From Bacillus_I endophytica_A (GTDB lineage Bacteria > Bacillota > Bacilli > Bacillales > Bacillaceae_H), in assembly GCF_026790145.1 (NCBI RefSeq), contig NZ_JALAMS010000012.1:1-64000 (forward strand): 64,000 bases of DNA, written 5' to 3'. Positions within the stretch are counted from its first letter, which is position 1; every line of letters begins with the position of its first letter. The position numbers were made by a program, and so were the translations under genes. This document shows, one piece after another, positions 35,351-44,586 of this stretch. The notes under the pieces are model-generated. The model had not been told where the DNA came from. It ran no database searches and saw only the letters and a list, made by a program, of their open reading frames with translations.

Positions 35351-36181
35351 ATGGCGATTAAAAAGTTTAAACCAACCACAAATGGTCGTCGCGGCATGTC
35401 AGGTTCTGATTTCGCTGAGATCACTACTGACAAGCCAGAGAAATCGTTACTTGCGCCTTTAAACAAAAAAGGTGGACGTAACAACCAAGGTAAACTGACA
35501 GTTCGTCACCAAGGTGGTGGACACAAACGTCAATACCGCATCATCGACTTCAAACGTGACAAAGATGGAATACCAGGACGCGTTGCTACTATCGAGTATG
35601 ATCCAAACCGTTCGGCTAACATCGCACTTATCGTTTATGCAGATGGTGAAAAACGTTACATTCTTGCTCCTAAGAACTTAACAGTAGGTACAGAAGTTAT
35701 GACTGGACCTGAAGCAGATATTAAAGTAGGTAATGCATTACCACTTCAAAATATCCCAGTAGGTACTGTAATTCATAACATCGAGCTTAAACCTGGTAAA
35801 GGTGGTCAGCTTGTACGTTCTGCAGGTACTTCTGCTCAAGTACTTGGTAAAGAAGGTAAATACGTACTTGTTCGTTTGAATTCTGGTGAAGTTCGTATGA
35901 TTCTTGCTACTTGCCGTGCTACAATCGGTCAAGTTGGTAACGAACAACATGAACTTATTAACATCGGTAAAGCTGGTCGTTCTCGCTGGTTAGGTAAGCG
36001 CCCAACTGTTCGTGGTTCTGTAATGAACCCTAACGATCACCCACACGGTGGTGGTGAAGGTCGCGCACCAATCGGACGTAAATCACCAATGTCACCATGG
36101 GGTAAACCAACTCTTGGTTACAAAACTCGTAAGAAGAACAACAAGTCTGATAAATTCATCGTTCGTCGTCGTAAAAAATAA
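35351..36181 (+). CDS. rplB: Ribosomal protein L2
   Basis: Essential 50S protein of 276 residues near the peptidyl-transferase centre. Starts MAIKKFKPTTNGRRGMSG. The conserved C-terminal segment GSVMNPNDHPHGGGEGRAPIG with the key histidine is present. Spaced 27 bp after rplW, with AAGGAGGG. Confidence 0.97.
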   Translation: MAIKKFKPTTNGRRGMSGSDFAEITTDKPEKSLLAPLNKKGGRNNQGKLTVRHQGGGHKRQYRIIDFKRDKDGIPGRVATIEYDPNRSANIALIVYADGEKRYILAPKNLTVGTEVMTGPEADIKVGNALPLQNIPVGTVIHNIELKPGKGGQLVRSAGTSAQVLGKEGKYVLVRLNSGEVRMILATCRATIGQVGNEQHELINIGKAGRSRWLGKRPTVRGSVMNPNDHPHGGGEGRAPIGRKSPMSPWGKPTLGYKTRKKNNKSDKFIVRRRKK

Positions 36182-36238
36182 CGGGATTGAGCTACGGTTC
36201 AAAAGAACCGTAGGGCAATCACGAAGGGAGGTTCATTT

Positions 36239-36517
36239 ATGGGTCGCAGTTTGAAAAAAGGACCTTTTGTGGATGATCATTTAATGAACAAAATCGAAAA
36301 ATTGAATGAAGCTGATAAGAAACAAGTTGTTAAAACTTGGTCTCGTCGTTCAACAATTTTCCCACAATTCATGGGTCATACGATTGCTGTATATGACGGT
36401 CGTAAGCATGTACCTGTTTACGTTACTGAAGACATGGTAGGACATAAGCTTGGTGAATTTGCACCAACACGTACTTATAAAGGCCATGGTAATGACGATA
36501 AGAAAACAAGACGCTAA
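36239..36517 (+). CDS. rpsS: Ribosomal protein S19
   Basis: 30S head protein of 92 residues, MGRSLKKGPFVDDHLMNK. Contacts S13 and the tRNA region. Preceded by GGGAGG. A short CTACGGTT/AACCGTAG hairpin lies in the gap after rplB. Confidence 0.96.
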   Translation: MGRSLKKGPFVDDHLMNKIEKLNEADKKQVVKTWSRRSTIFPQFMGHTIAVYDGRKHVPVYVTEDMVGHKLGEFAPTRTYKGHGNDDKKTRR

Positions 36518-36537
36518 TTAAGAGAGGAGGCATTCAA

Positions 36538-36879
36538 ATGCAAGCTAAAGCTGTTGCAAAGACAGTTCGTATTGCGCCTCGTAAAGTTCGCTTAGTCGTA
36601 GATTTAATTCGAGGAAAGCAAGTAGGAGAAGCTGTAGCGATTTTAAAACTTACGCCAAAAGCTGCTTCCCCAGTTGTGGAAAAAGTATTAAACTCTGCTA
36701 TCGCAAATGCAGAACACAATTATGAAATGGATGCAAACAACTTAGTTGTTTCAGAAGTGTTCGTAGACGAAGGTCCAACACTTAAACGTTTCCGTCCACG
36801 TGCTATGGGACGTGCAAGCCAAATCAACAAACGCACTAGCCACATCACAGTTGTGGTATCAGAAAAGAAGGAGGGATAA
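36538..36879 (+). CDS. rplV: Ribosomal protein L22
   Basis: Exit-tunnel protein of 113 residues. The tunnel loop VDEGPTLKRFRPRAMGRAS is unaltered, so no macrolide-resistance insertion is seen. ATG after GAGGAGG. Confidence 0.95.
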   Translation: MQAKAVAKTVRIAPRKVRLVVDLIRGKQVGEAVAILKLTPKAASPVVEKVLNSAIANAEHNYEMDANNLVVSEVFVDEGPTLKRFRPRAMGRASQINKRTSHITVVVSEKKEG

Positions 36880-36882
36880 TCG

Positions 36883-37539
36883 ATGGGTCAAAAAGTGAAT
36901 CCAATTGGTTTGCGTATCGGCGTCATTCGTGACTGGGAGTCAAAATGGTACGCTGAGAAAGACTACGCAAATTTACTACATGAAGATTTAAAAGTTCGTG
37001 AATACATCAGCAAACGCTTAAGTGACGCTTCTGTTTCTAAAGTAGAGATCGAACGTGCTGCTAACCGTTTGAACATCACGATCCACACTGCAAAACCTGG
37101 TATGGTAATTGGTAAAGGTGGTACTGAAGTTGAAGCACTTCGTAAAGCTCTTAACCAACTAACAGGCAAACGTGTACACATTAACATCCTTGAAGTTAAA
37201 AGAGCAGATATCGATGCTAAACTTGTAGCAGAAAACATCGCTCGTCAACTTGAAAATCGTGTGTCATTCCGTCGTGCTCAAAAGCAAGCTATCCAACGTA
37301 CTATGCGTGCGGGTGCTAAAGGGATCAAGACAATGACATCTGGTCGTTTAGGCGGAGCAGATATCGCTCGTGCTGAATACTACAGTGAAGGTACAGTTCC
37401 TCTTCATACTCTTCGCGCTGATATTGACTATGGTACAGCTGAAGCTGATACAACTTACGGTAAAATCGGTGTAAAAGTATGGATTTATCGTGGAGAGGTC
37501 CTTCCTACTAAGAAGAACTCTAAGGAAGGAGGAAAATAA
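36883..37539 (+). CDS. rpsC: Ribosomal protein S3
   Basis: 218-residue protein at the mRNA entry, contributing helicase activity. Start MGQKVNPIGLRIGVIRDWES. The KH domain carries VIGKGGTEVEALRKAL. Starts three bases after rplV. Confidence 0.96.
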   Translation: MGQKVNPIGLRIGVIRDWESKWYAEKDYANLLHEDLKVREYISKRLSDASVSKVEIERAANRLNITIHTAKPGMVIGKGGTEVEALRKALNQLTGKRVHINILEVKRADIDAKLVAENIARQLENRVSFRRAQKQAIQRTMRAGAKGIKTMTSGRLGGADIARAEYYSEGTVPLHTLRADIDYGTAEADTTYGKIGVKVWIYRGEVLPTKKNSKEGGK

Positions 37540-37541
37540 TT

Positions 37542-37976
37542 ATGTTATTGCCAAAACGTGTTAAATATCGTCGTGAACATCGTGGTCGCATGAAAGGTCG
37601 TGCAAAAGGTGGTACGGAAGTTGCATTTGGTGAATATGGTTTACAAGCTTTAGAAAATTCTTGGATTACTAACCGTCAGATCGAAGCTGCTCGTATCGCA
37701 ATGACTCGTTACATGAAGCGTGGCGGTAAAGTATGGATTAAAATCTTCCCTTCTAAACCTTACACTGCAAAACCTCTAGAGGTCCGCATGGGTTCCGGTA
37801 AAGGTGCTCCAGAGGGCTGGGTAGCAGTTGTAAAACCTGGAAAGATTATGTTTGAAATCGCAGGTGTAAGTGAAGAGGTTGCTCGTGAAGCACTTCGTCT
37901 TGCTGCACACAAACTACCTATCAAATGTAAATTTGTAAAACGTGAAGAAATTGGTGGTGACTCAAATGAAGGTTAA
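37542..37976 (+). CDS. rplP: Ribosomal protein L16
   Basis: 144-residue 50S protein near the A-site tRNA elbow. MLLPKRVKYRREHRGRMKG, with the loop KPLEVRMGSGKGAPEGWVAVV. Overlaps rpmC by 11 bp. Confidence 0.96.
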   Translation: MLLPKRVKYRREHRGRMKGRAKGGTEVAFGEYGLQALENSWITNRQIEAARIAMTRYMKRGGKVWIKIFPSKPYTAKPLEVRMGSGKGAPEGWVAVVKPGKIMFEIAGVSEEVAREALRLAAHKLPIKCKFVKREEIGGDSNEG

Positions 37977-38166
37977 TGAAATCCGTGATCTAACCACTGC
38001 TGAAATTGAACAAAAAGTTAAGTCTTTAAAAGAAGAATTGTTCAACCTTCGTTTTCAATTAGCGACTGGACAATTAGAAAATACTGCACGTATTCCTGAA
38101 GTACGTAAGTCAATTGCTCGTATGAAGACTGTAATCCGTGCAAGAGAGATTGCTGCTAGTAAATAA
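37966..38166 (+). CDS. rpmC: Ribosomal protein L29
   Basis: 66-residue protein next to L23 at the exit. MKVNEIRDLTTAEIEQKVKSLKEELFNLRFQ. ATG at 37966 lies within the end of rplP, with GGTGG upstream. The earlier in-frame start would add eight residues read from rplP. Confidence 0.94.
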   Translation: MKVNEIRDLTTAEIEQKVKSLKEELFNLRFQLATGQLENTARIPEVRKSIARMKTVIRAREIAASK

Positions 38167-38191
38167 TTAAGTCTGAAGGGAGGCTTTCAGA

Positions 38192-38455
38192 ATGAGTGAA
38201 CGTAACCAACGTAAAGTTTACACTGGACGTGTTGTTTCTGACAAAATGGATAAAACAATCACAGTTCTAGTTGAAACTTACAAAACTGATTCACTTTACG
38301 GCAAACGCGTAAAGTACTCAAAGAAATTTAAAGCACATGATGAAAATAACCAAGCAAAAGTTGGCGATATCGTGCGTATCATGGAAACTCGTCCGCTTTC
38401 AGCTACAAAACGTTTCCGTCTAGTTGACGTCGTTGAAGAAGCTGTAATTATCTAA
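38192..38455 (+). CDS. rpsQ: Ribosomal protein S17
   Basis: 87-residue OB-fold protein binding 16S helix 11. RKVYTGRVVSDKMDKTITVLVE and the ETRPLSATKRFRLVDV tail are typical. Confidence 0.95.
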   Translation: MSERNQRKVYTGRVVSDKMDKTITVLVETYKTDSLYGKRVKYSKKFKAHDENNQAKVGDIVRIMETRPLSATKRFRLVDVVEEAVII

Positions 38456-38497
38456 TGATCGGATAGTGAGGATTGATCCGAAGGGAGGTAAAACTAG

Positions 38498-38866
38498 ATG
38501 ATTCAACAAGAATCTCGTTTAAAAGTTGCTGACAACTCTGGTGCTCGTGAAGTTTTAACAATCAAAGTTTTAGGTGGATCTGGTCGCAAAACAGCTAACA
38601 TCGGTGATGTTATCGTTGTTACGGTGAAACAAGCAACACCTGGTGGCGTTGTTAAAAAAGGTGATGTCGTTAAAGCTGTAGTAGTTCGTACTAAACGTGG
38701 TGTTCGTCGTAAAGATGGTTCATACATCCGTTTCGACGAAAATGCTTGCGTAATTATCCGTGACGATAAGAGCCCGCGTGGTACTCGTATCTTCGGACCA
38801 GTTGCACGTGAACTACGTGACAACAGCTTCATGAAGATTGTGTCCCTTGCTCCAGAAGTTCTTTAA
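38498..38866 (+). CDS. rplN: Ribosomal protein L14
   Basis: 122-residue subunit-interface protein and target of the silencing factor RsfS. MIQQESRLKVADNSGAREVL through the C-terminal SLAPEVL. First gene of the classical spc segment. Full length with GGGAGG. Confidence 0.96.
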   Translation: MIQQESRLKVADNSGAREVLTIKVLGGSGRKTANIGDVIVVTVKQATPGGVVKKGDVVKAVVVRTKRGVRRKDGSYIRFDENACVIIRDDKSPRGTRIFGPVARELRDNSFMKIVSLAPEVL

Positions 38867-38905
38867 TAAATGATAAAATGATGGTCCTTAAGGAGGTGCG
38901 AAAAG

Positions 38906-39217
38906 ATGCATGTCAAAAAAGGTGACAAAGTAGTGGTTATCTCTGGTAAGGATAAAGGCAAACAAGGCGTAGTTCTTACTGCTTATCCGAAAAAAGACCG
39001 TGTGATTGTTGAAGGTGTGAATATCGTTAAGAAACATTCAAAACCATCTCAATTAAATCCACAAGGTGGAATCAACAGCCAGGAAGCACCTATCCATGTA
39101 TCCAACGTAATGCTGTTAGATCCTAAGACTGGCGAACCAACACGTGTTGGTTACAAAGTTGAAGACGGCAAAAAGGTACGTGTAGCAAAAAAATCTGGTG
39201 AAACTTTAGATAAATAA
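38906..39217 (+). CDS. rplX: Ribosomal protein L24
   Basis: 103-residue KOW-domain assembly initiator. KGDKVVVISGKDKGKQGVVL is the KOW motif. The ATG follows AAGGAGGTG. Confidence 0.95.
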   Translation: MHVKKGDKVVVISGKDKGKQGVVLTAYPKKDRVIVEGVNIVKKHSKPSQLNPQGGINSQEAPIHVSNVMLLDPKTGEPTRVGYKVEDGKKVRVAKKSGETLDK

Positions 39218-39246
39218 TATTAGTCAGTGAAAGGAGGTACTCATTG

Positions 39247-39786
39247 ATGAACCGCCTGAAAGAAAAATTTCAGAAAGAAATCACTCCTTCTCTAGTAGAG
39301 AAGTTCAATTATACATCTGTAATGCAAGTTCCTAAACTTGAAAAGATCGTAGTAAACATGGGAATTGGTGAAGCTGTACAAAATGCTAAAGCATTAGACA
39401 GCGCTGTTGAAGAGTTAACAGCTCTTACAGGTCAAAAACCACTAGTTACTCGTGCTAAGAAATCAATCGCTACTTTCCGTCTACGTGAAGGTATGCCAAT
39501 TGGTGCAAAAGTTACACTACGTGGAGAGCGTATGTATGAGTTCTTTGACAAATTGATCTCTGTATCTCTTCCTCGTGTACGTGACTTCCGTGGAGTTTCT
39601 AAAAAATCATTTGATGGTCGCGGAAACTACACTCTAGGTATTAAAGAACAATTAATCTTCCCAGAGATTGATTATGATAAAGTAAACAAAGTACGTGGTA
39701 TGGATATCGTAATTGTTACAACTGCAAACACAGACGAAGAGTCTCGTGAGCTATTAACTCAATTCGGAATGCCATTCCAGAAATAA
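39247..39786 (+). CDS. rplE: Ribosomal protein L5
   Basis: 179-residue protein binding 5S rRNA and touching the P-site tRNA. ATG at 39247 gives MNRLKEKFQKEITPSLVEKF, the family start. A TTG three bases earlier is also in frame, with the same AAAGGAGG site. Conserved GRGNYTLGIKEQLIFPEI block present. Confidence 0.95.
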   Translation: MNRLKEKFQKEITPSLVEKFNYTSVMQVPKLEKIVVNMGIGEAVQNAKALDSAVEELTALTGQKPLVTRAKKSIATFRLREGMPIGAKVTLRGERMYEFFDKLISVSLPRVRDFRGVSKKSFDGRGNYTLGIKEQLIFPEIDYDKVNKVRGMDIVIVTTANTDEESRELLTQFGMPFQK

Positions 39787-39819
39787 TTCTGGCCAACGTT
39801 AAGCAGAGGAGGCGAAATT

Positions 39820-40005
39820 GTGGCTAAAAAATCAATGATTGCGAAACAAAAGCGTCAGCCGAAGTTTGAAGTTCAAGCGTACACTCGTTGTGAGCGCTGC
39901 GGACGTCCACACTCTGTAATCCGCAAATTTAAGCTTTGCCGTATTTGTTTCCGTGAACTTGCTTATAAAGGTCAAATTCCTGGTGTTAAAAAAGCTAGCT
40001 GGTAA
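39820..40005 (+). CDS. rpsN: Ribosomal protein S14, zinc-binding type
   Basis: 61 residues with CERCGRP...CRICF, the zinc-ribbon (C+) form. Bacillus often carries a zinc-free paralogue (rpsN2/YhzA) for starvation, which is not in this window. The start is GTG after AGAGGAGGCG. Confidence 0.95.
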   Translation: MAKKSMIAKQKRQPKFEVQAYTRCERCGRPHSVIRKFKLCRICFRELAYKGQIPGVKKASW

Positions 40006-40034
40006 AACCCAAGCATGGGAAGGAGGTAAAAAAT

Positions 40035-40433
40035 ATGGTTATGACTGATCCAATTGCAGATCTTCTAACTCGTATTCGTAACGCGAACATGGTTCGTCAT
40101 GAAAAACTTGAAGTACCTGCTTCTAACTTAAAGAAGCAAGTTGCAGAAATCCTTAAACGTGAAGGTTTCGTTCGCGATGTAGAATATATCGAGGACAACA
40201 AACAAGGTATCATCCGTATCTTCTTAAAATACGGTTCAAACAACGAGCGTGTAATCACAGGTCTTAAACGTATTAGTAAACCTGGTCTTCGCGTTTATGC
40301 AAAAGCTGACGAAGTACCACGTGTACTAAACGGTCTAGGTATTGCAATCGTTTCTACTTCACAAGGTGTATTAAGCGACAAAGAAGCTCGCCAAAAACAA
40401 ACTGGTGGAGAAGTATTAGCATACGTTTGGTAA
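40035..40433 (+). CDS. rpsH: Ribosomal protein S8
   Basis: 132-residue 16S central-domain binder. Start MVMTDPIADLLTRIRNAN, C-terminal GIAIVSTSQGVLSDKEARQ. In E. coli S8 is the spc repressor. No matching site is recognised here by eye. Confidence 0.95.
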   Translation: MVMTDPIADLLTRIRNANMVRHEKLEVPASNLKKQVAEILKREGFVRDVEYIEDNKQGIIRIFLKYGSNNERVITGLKRISKPGLRVYAKADEVPRVLNGLGIAIVSTSQGVLSDKEARQKQTGGEVLAYVW

Positions 40434-40464
40434 TTAATTTATAAAGCGATCGGAGGTGTAACGT

Positions 40465-41001
40465 ATGTCACGTGTCGGTAAAAAAGTCTTAGAAATTCCG
40501 TCTGGTGTTACAGTAACAAACAACAACAATACTGTAACTGTAAAAGGTCCTAAAGGTGAATTAACTCATACATTCAACCCGGACATCACTATCAACGTGG
40601 AAGACAACATCCTTACTGTAAGTCGTCCAAGTGACCACAAAGAACACCGTGCCCTTCATGGTACAACTCGTAGCCTTTTAGGTAACATGGTTGAGGGTGT
40701 TACTAACGGCTTCCAAAAAGGTCTTGAACTAGTTGGGGTAGGTTACCGTGCTCAAAAGTCTGGTAACAAACTTATTCTTAATGTTGGTTACTCTCATCCA
40801 GTTGAAATTGAGCCTGAGCAAGGACTTGAAGTTGAGGTTCCATCTCAAACTAAAGTTATTGTTAAAGGTATTAGCAAAGAACGCGTTGGTGCTTTAGCAG
40901 CTAACATTCGTGCGGTTCGTTCACCTGAGCCTTACAAAGGTAAAGGAATTCGCTACGAAGGCGAATATGTACGTCGTAAAGAAGGTAAAACTGCTAAGTA
41001 A
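40465..41001 (+). CDS. rplF: Ribosomal protein L6
   Basis: 178-residue 50S protein near the factor-binding site. MSRVGKKVLEIPSGVTV, with the conserved RAVRSPEPYKGKGIRYEGE near the C-terminus. Confidence 0.96.
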   Translation: MSRVGKKVLEIPSGVTVTNNNNTVTVKGPKGELTHTFNPDITINVEDNILTVSRPSDHKEHRALHGTTRSLLGNMVEGVTNGFQKGLELVGVGYRAQKSGNKLILNVGYSHPVEIEPEQGLEVEVPSQTKVIVKGISKERVGALAANIRAVRSPEPYKGKGIRYEGEYVRRKEGKTAK

Positions 41002-41041
41002 TAATGCAGTTCGTTCTAGTTAAAGGAAAGGAGTGACTAAG

Positions 41042-41404
41042 ATGATCACTAAAGCTGATAAGAATAAAGTACGTAAGAAAAGACATACTCGTGTTCGTTC
41101 AAAATTATTCGGTACAGCTACTCGCCCACGTTTAAATGTGTATCGTTCAAATCAACACATTTATGCACAAGTGATTGATGATTTAAACGCAGTAACACTT
41201 GCTAGCGCATCTACTCTAGATAAAGACTTATCTGTTGAAGCTGGTAGCAATGTAGAAGCTGCTACAAAAGTCGGTGAACTAGTTGCAAAACGCGCAGTTG
41301 AAAAAGGCGTGAAAGAAGTTGTTTTTGATCGTGGCGGATATCTATATCATGGTCGTGTGAAAGCTCTAGCTGACGCAGCTCGCGAAGCTGGACTACAATT
41401 TTAA
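41042..41404 (+). CDS. rplR: Ribosomal protein L18
   Basis: 120-residue 5S rRNA-binding protein. ATG at 41042 gives MITKADKNKVRKKRHTRVRS. The in-frame GTG at 41033 overlaps the AAAGGAGTG ribosome binding site. C-terminal FDRGGYLYHGRVKALADAAREAGL is intact. Confidence 0.95.
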   Translation: MITKADKNKVRKKRHTRVRSKLFGTATRPRLNVYRSNQHIYAQVIDDLNAVTLASASTLDKDLSVEAGSNVEAATKVGELVAKRAVEKGVKEVVFDRGGYLYHGRVKALADAAREAGLQF

Positions 41405-41424
41405 CCGTAAAAGGAGGGAAAATG

Positions 41425-41925
41425 ATGCGTCGTATTGATCCAAGCAAATTAGAACTTGAAGAGCGTGTGGTTACGGTTAACCGCGTAGCGAAAGTTGTAA
41501 AAGGTGGACGTCGTTTCCGCTTTGCTGCATTAGTAGTTGTTGGTGACAAAAATGGTCACGTTGGTTTCGGTACTGGTAAAGCTCAAGAGGTACCAGATGC
41601 GATCCGTAAAGCAATCGAAGATGCTAAGAAAAACCTTATTACTGTTCCAACAGTAGGAACAACTATTCCTCACGAAATTCTAGGCCAATTTGGTGCAGGT
41701 CGCATCTTCTTAAAACCAGCATCTGAAGGTACTGGAGTTATCGCAGGTGGACCAGTCCGTGCGGTACTTGAATTAGCAGGTGTAGGTGATATCTTATCTA
41801 AATCTCTAGGATCTAACACACCAATCAACATGGTTCGTGCTACAATCCAAGGTTTAAGTGAACTAAAACGTGCTGAAGAAGTAGCTAAGCTACGTGGCAA
41901 ATCTGTCGAAGAACTGTTAGGATAA
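41425..41925 (+). CDS. rpsE: Ribosomal protein S5
   Basis: 166-residue protein of the mRNA entry and decoding fidelity region. Two adjacent ATGs occur (41422 and 41425). The second matches the family start MRRIDPSKLELEE. The spectinomycin loop VAKVVKGGRRFRFAALVV is wild type. Confidence 0.95.
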   Translation: MRRIDPSKLELEERVVTVNRVAKVVKGGRRFRFAALVVVGDKNGHVGFGTGKAQEVPDAIRKAIEDAKKNLITVPTVGTTIPHEILGQFGAGRIFLKPASEGTGVIAGGPVRAVLELAGVGDILSKSLGSNTPINMVRATIQGLSELKRAEEVAKLRGKSVEELLG

Positions 41926-41938
41926 GGAGGGAAACAAA

Positions 41939-42121
41939 ATGGCAAACAAATTAGCGATTACCCTCACTCGCAGCGTAATTGGTCGCCCAGAAAACCAACG
42001 TGTAACAGTCAAAACGTTAGGTCTTCGTAAAATGCATCAAACTGTGGTTCACGAAGACAACGCAGCGATTCGTGGTATGATCAACAAAGTTGCTCACCTT
42101 GTTACAGTTAAAGAACAATAA
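41939..42121 (+). CDS. rpmD: Ribosomal protein L30
   Basis: 60-residue protein MANKLAITLTRSVIGRPENQRVTVKTLGLRKMHQ. Starts 13 bp after rpsE with AAGGAGGG. Confidence 0.94.
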   Translation: MANKLAITLTRSVIGRPENQRVTVKTLGLRKMHQTVVHEDNAAIRGMINKVAHLVTVKEQ

Positions 42122-42150
42122 TAGAATTGTAATCAAAAGGAGGTGTCTCC

Positions 42151-42591
42151 ATGAAACTTCATGAGCTAAAATCAGCAGAAGGTTCTCGTAAAGAACGTAA
42201 TCGTGTAGGTCGTGGTATGGCTAGTGGTAACGGAAAAACTTCAGGACGTGGACACAAAGGTCAACGCGCTCGTTCAGGCGGTGGCGTACGTATCGGTTTT
42301 GAAGGTGGTCAGAACCCACTATACCGTCGTTTACCAAAACGCGGTTTCACAAACATTAACCGTAAAGAGTTTACGGTTGTTAACCTTGAAACATTAAATC
42401 GTTTCGAAGATGGAACAGAGGTAACTCCGGAACTTCTTCTTGAAACTGGTGTTATCAGCAAAGTTAGAGCTGGCGTGAAAATTCTTGGCAATGGCGAAGT
42501 AAGCAAAAAGCTAACTGTTAAAGCTAACAAATTTTCTGCTTCTGCAAAAGAGGCTATCGAAGCTGCAGGCGGTAAAACTGAGGTGATTTAA
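42151..42591 (+). CDS. rplO: Ribosomal protein L15
   Basis: 146-residue late-assembly protein. MKLHELKSAEGSRKERNRVGRG and the glycine/arginine-rich GNGKTSGRGHKGQRAR region. Its last base is the first base of the secY ATG, so the genes are tightly coupled. Confidence 0.95.
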   Translation: MKLHELKSAEGSRKERNRVGRGMASGNGKTSGRGHKGQRARSGGGVRIGFEGGQNPLYRRLPKRGFTNINRKEFTVVNLETLNRFEDGTEVTPELLLETGVISKVRAGVKILGNGEVSKKLTVKANKFSASAKEAIEAAGGKTEVI

Positions 42592-43883
42592 TGTTTCAGA
42601 CAATCTCCAATTTGATGCGCGTAGGTGAAATTAGAAATAAAATTCTTTTCACCTTGCTAATGCTTGTAATTTTTCGAATCGGAACTTTCATTCCAGTTCC
42701 AAACGTAAATACTGATGTTTTGAAAGTGCAAGATCAGCTAAATGTATTTGGAGTACTAAATACATTTGGCGGTGGTGCACTTCAAAATTTCTCTATTTTA
42801 GCAATGGGTATTATGCCATACATCACAGCATCCATCATCGTACAGCTGTTGCAGATGGATGTTGTTCCTAAGTTTACAGAGTGGTCAAAACAAGGTGAAG
42901 TTGGACGTCGTAAATTAGCTCAATTTACTCGTTACTTAACAATTGTTTTAGGTCTTGTTCAAGCTGTTGGAATGTCCATTGGCTTTAACAATATGGCTCA
43001 AGGCCAACTCATTCAGAACCCAGGAGCAATGACATATGCTGTTATTGCGATCATTTTGACTGCAGGAACAGCCTTTTTAATGTGGCTTGGTGAGCAGATC
43101 ACAGCAAAAGGCGTTGGTAATGGAGTTTCTATTATCATTTTTGCAGGTATGGTAGCTGGTATTCCAAATACATTGAACCAAATTTATGCGCAGCAATTTG
43201 AAGATGTTGGCGATCAGCTTTTCTTGCGTATTGCAACAATGGTATTACTAGCAGTAGTCGTATTGGCTATCATTGTGGGAGTTATCTTCTTCCAACAAGC
43301 GCTTCGTAAAATTCCGATTCAATATGCAAAACGTCTAGCTGGCCGTAATCAAGTGGGAGGACAATCAACGCATTTACCGTTAAAGGTTAACGCGGCGGGT
43401 GTTATTCCAGTTATTTTTGCGGTTTCATTTATCATTACGCCACCAACGATTGCATCGTTTTTCGGCTCAAATGATGTAACAGAATGGATTCAAAAAACAT
43501 TTGATTATACACAGCCTATTGGCATGAGCGTTTACGTAGCCCTAATTGTAGCATTTACTTACTTCTACACTTTTGTTCAAGTAAACCCAGAACAAGTGGC
43601 AGAGAACTTACAAAAGCAAGGCGGTTATATTCCAGGCATTCGTCCAGGGAAGAACACGCAAGAATTTATTACAAAGGTGTTGTATCGCTTAACAATAGTT
43701 GGTGCACTTTTCCTTTCAATAATTGCGATTTTACCAACCCTGTTTATTAAGTTTGCTGACTTACCTTCTTCTGCTCAAATTGGTGGTACTGGATTGTTGA
43801 TCATTGTCGGGGTTGCCCTTGAAACAATGAAACAACTAGAAAGTCAGCTCGTTAAACGTCATTACAAAGGCTTTATTAAATAA
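42591..43883 (+). CDS. secY: SecY, protein translocase channel
   Basis: Integral membrane channel for Sec export, 430 residues with ten predicted hydrophobic helices. Hallmarks: FRIGTFIPVPNVN near helix 1, the plug-region segment, and the cytoplasmic loop QVNPEQVAENLQKQGGYIPGIRPG. Pairs with SecE (16505) and the SecA motor. Confidence 0.96.
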   Translation: MFQTISNLMRVGEIRNKILFTLLMLVIFRIGTFIPVPNVNTDVLKVQDQLNVFGVLNTFGGGALQNFSILAMGIMPYITASIIVQLLQMDVVPKFTEWSKQGEVGRRKLAQFTRYLTIVLGLVQAVGMSIGFNNMAQGQLIQNPGAMTYAVIAIILTAGTAFLMWLGEQITAKGVGNGVSIIIFAGMVAGIPNTLNQIYAQQFEDVGDQLFLRIATMVLLAVVVLAIIVGVIFFQQALRKIPIQYAKRLAGRNQVGGQSTHLPLKVNAAGVIPVIFAVSFIITPPTIASFFGSNDVTEWIQKTFDYTQPIGMSVYVALIVAFTYFYTFVQVNPEQVAENLQKQGGYIPGIRPGKNTQEFITKVLYRLTIVGALFLSIIAILPTLFIKFADLPSSAQIGGTGLLIIVGVALETMKQLESQLVKRHYKGFIK

Positions 43884-43932
43884 AAAGAGTTGTAAAACTC
43901 TTATATAGAGAAGAGACTGAGGGGGAAAGTCA

Positions 43933-44586
43933 ATGAACTTAGTATTAATGGGTCTTCCTGGAGCTGGGAAAGGCACACAAGCTGAACAAATGGTCGAATA
44001 CTATAACATCCCTCATATCTCAACAGGAGATATGTTCCGAGCAGCGATCAAAGAAGGAACAGACTTAGGAGTAAAAGCAAAACAGTTCATGGATAAAGGT
44101 GAGCTAGTACCTGATGAAGTTACAATCGGTATTGTACGCGAGCGTTTAGCTAAGGACGATTGCAAAGAAGGCTTCTTACTTGATGGGTTTCCAAGAACTG
44201 TAGCGCAAGCTGAAGCTCTTGAAAACATTCTTGAAGAATTAAAACGTCCACTTGACTATGTAATTAACATTGATGTGGATCAAGATATTCTAATGGAACG
44301 TCTAACAGGTCGTCGTATTTGCAAAAACTGTGGAGCAACTTACCACCTAGTGTTCAATCCACCAAGTCAAGAGGGGACTTGCGACAAATGTGGTGGAGAA
44401 CTTTATCAACGTGAGGATGACAATCCTGCAACAGTATCAAACCGACTCGCTGTCAATGTTAAGCAATCTCAACCACTTCTTGATTTTTACAATCAAAAAG
44501 GCTACTTGCGCAACATTAAAGGTGACCAAGATATTACTAAAGTCTTTGAAGACATTCGTGCATTGCTCGGAGGCGCAAGCAAATGA
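43933..44586 (+). CDS. adk: Adenylate kinase, zinc-containing
   Basis: Converts AMP plus ATP to two ADP. The 217 residues have a P-loop MGLPGAGKGTQAE, the AMP-binding STGDMFRAA, DGFPRT, and a long LID with CKNCG...CDKCGG, the four-cysteine structural zinc site of Bacillus-type enzymes. Overlaps map by 4 bp. Confidence 0.97.
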   Translation: MNLVLMGLPGAGKGTQAEQMVEYYNIPHISTGDMFRAAIKEGTDLGVKAKQFMDKGELVPDEVTIGIVRERLAKDDCKEGFLLDGFPRTVAQAEALENILEELKRPLDYVINIDVDQDILMERLTGRRICKNCGATYHLVFNPPSQEGTCDKCGGELYQREDDNPATVSNRLAVNVKQSQPLLDFYNQKGYLRNIKGDQDITKVFEDIRALLGGASK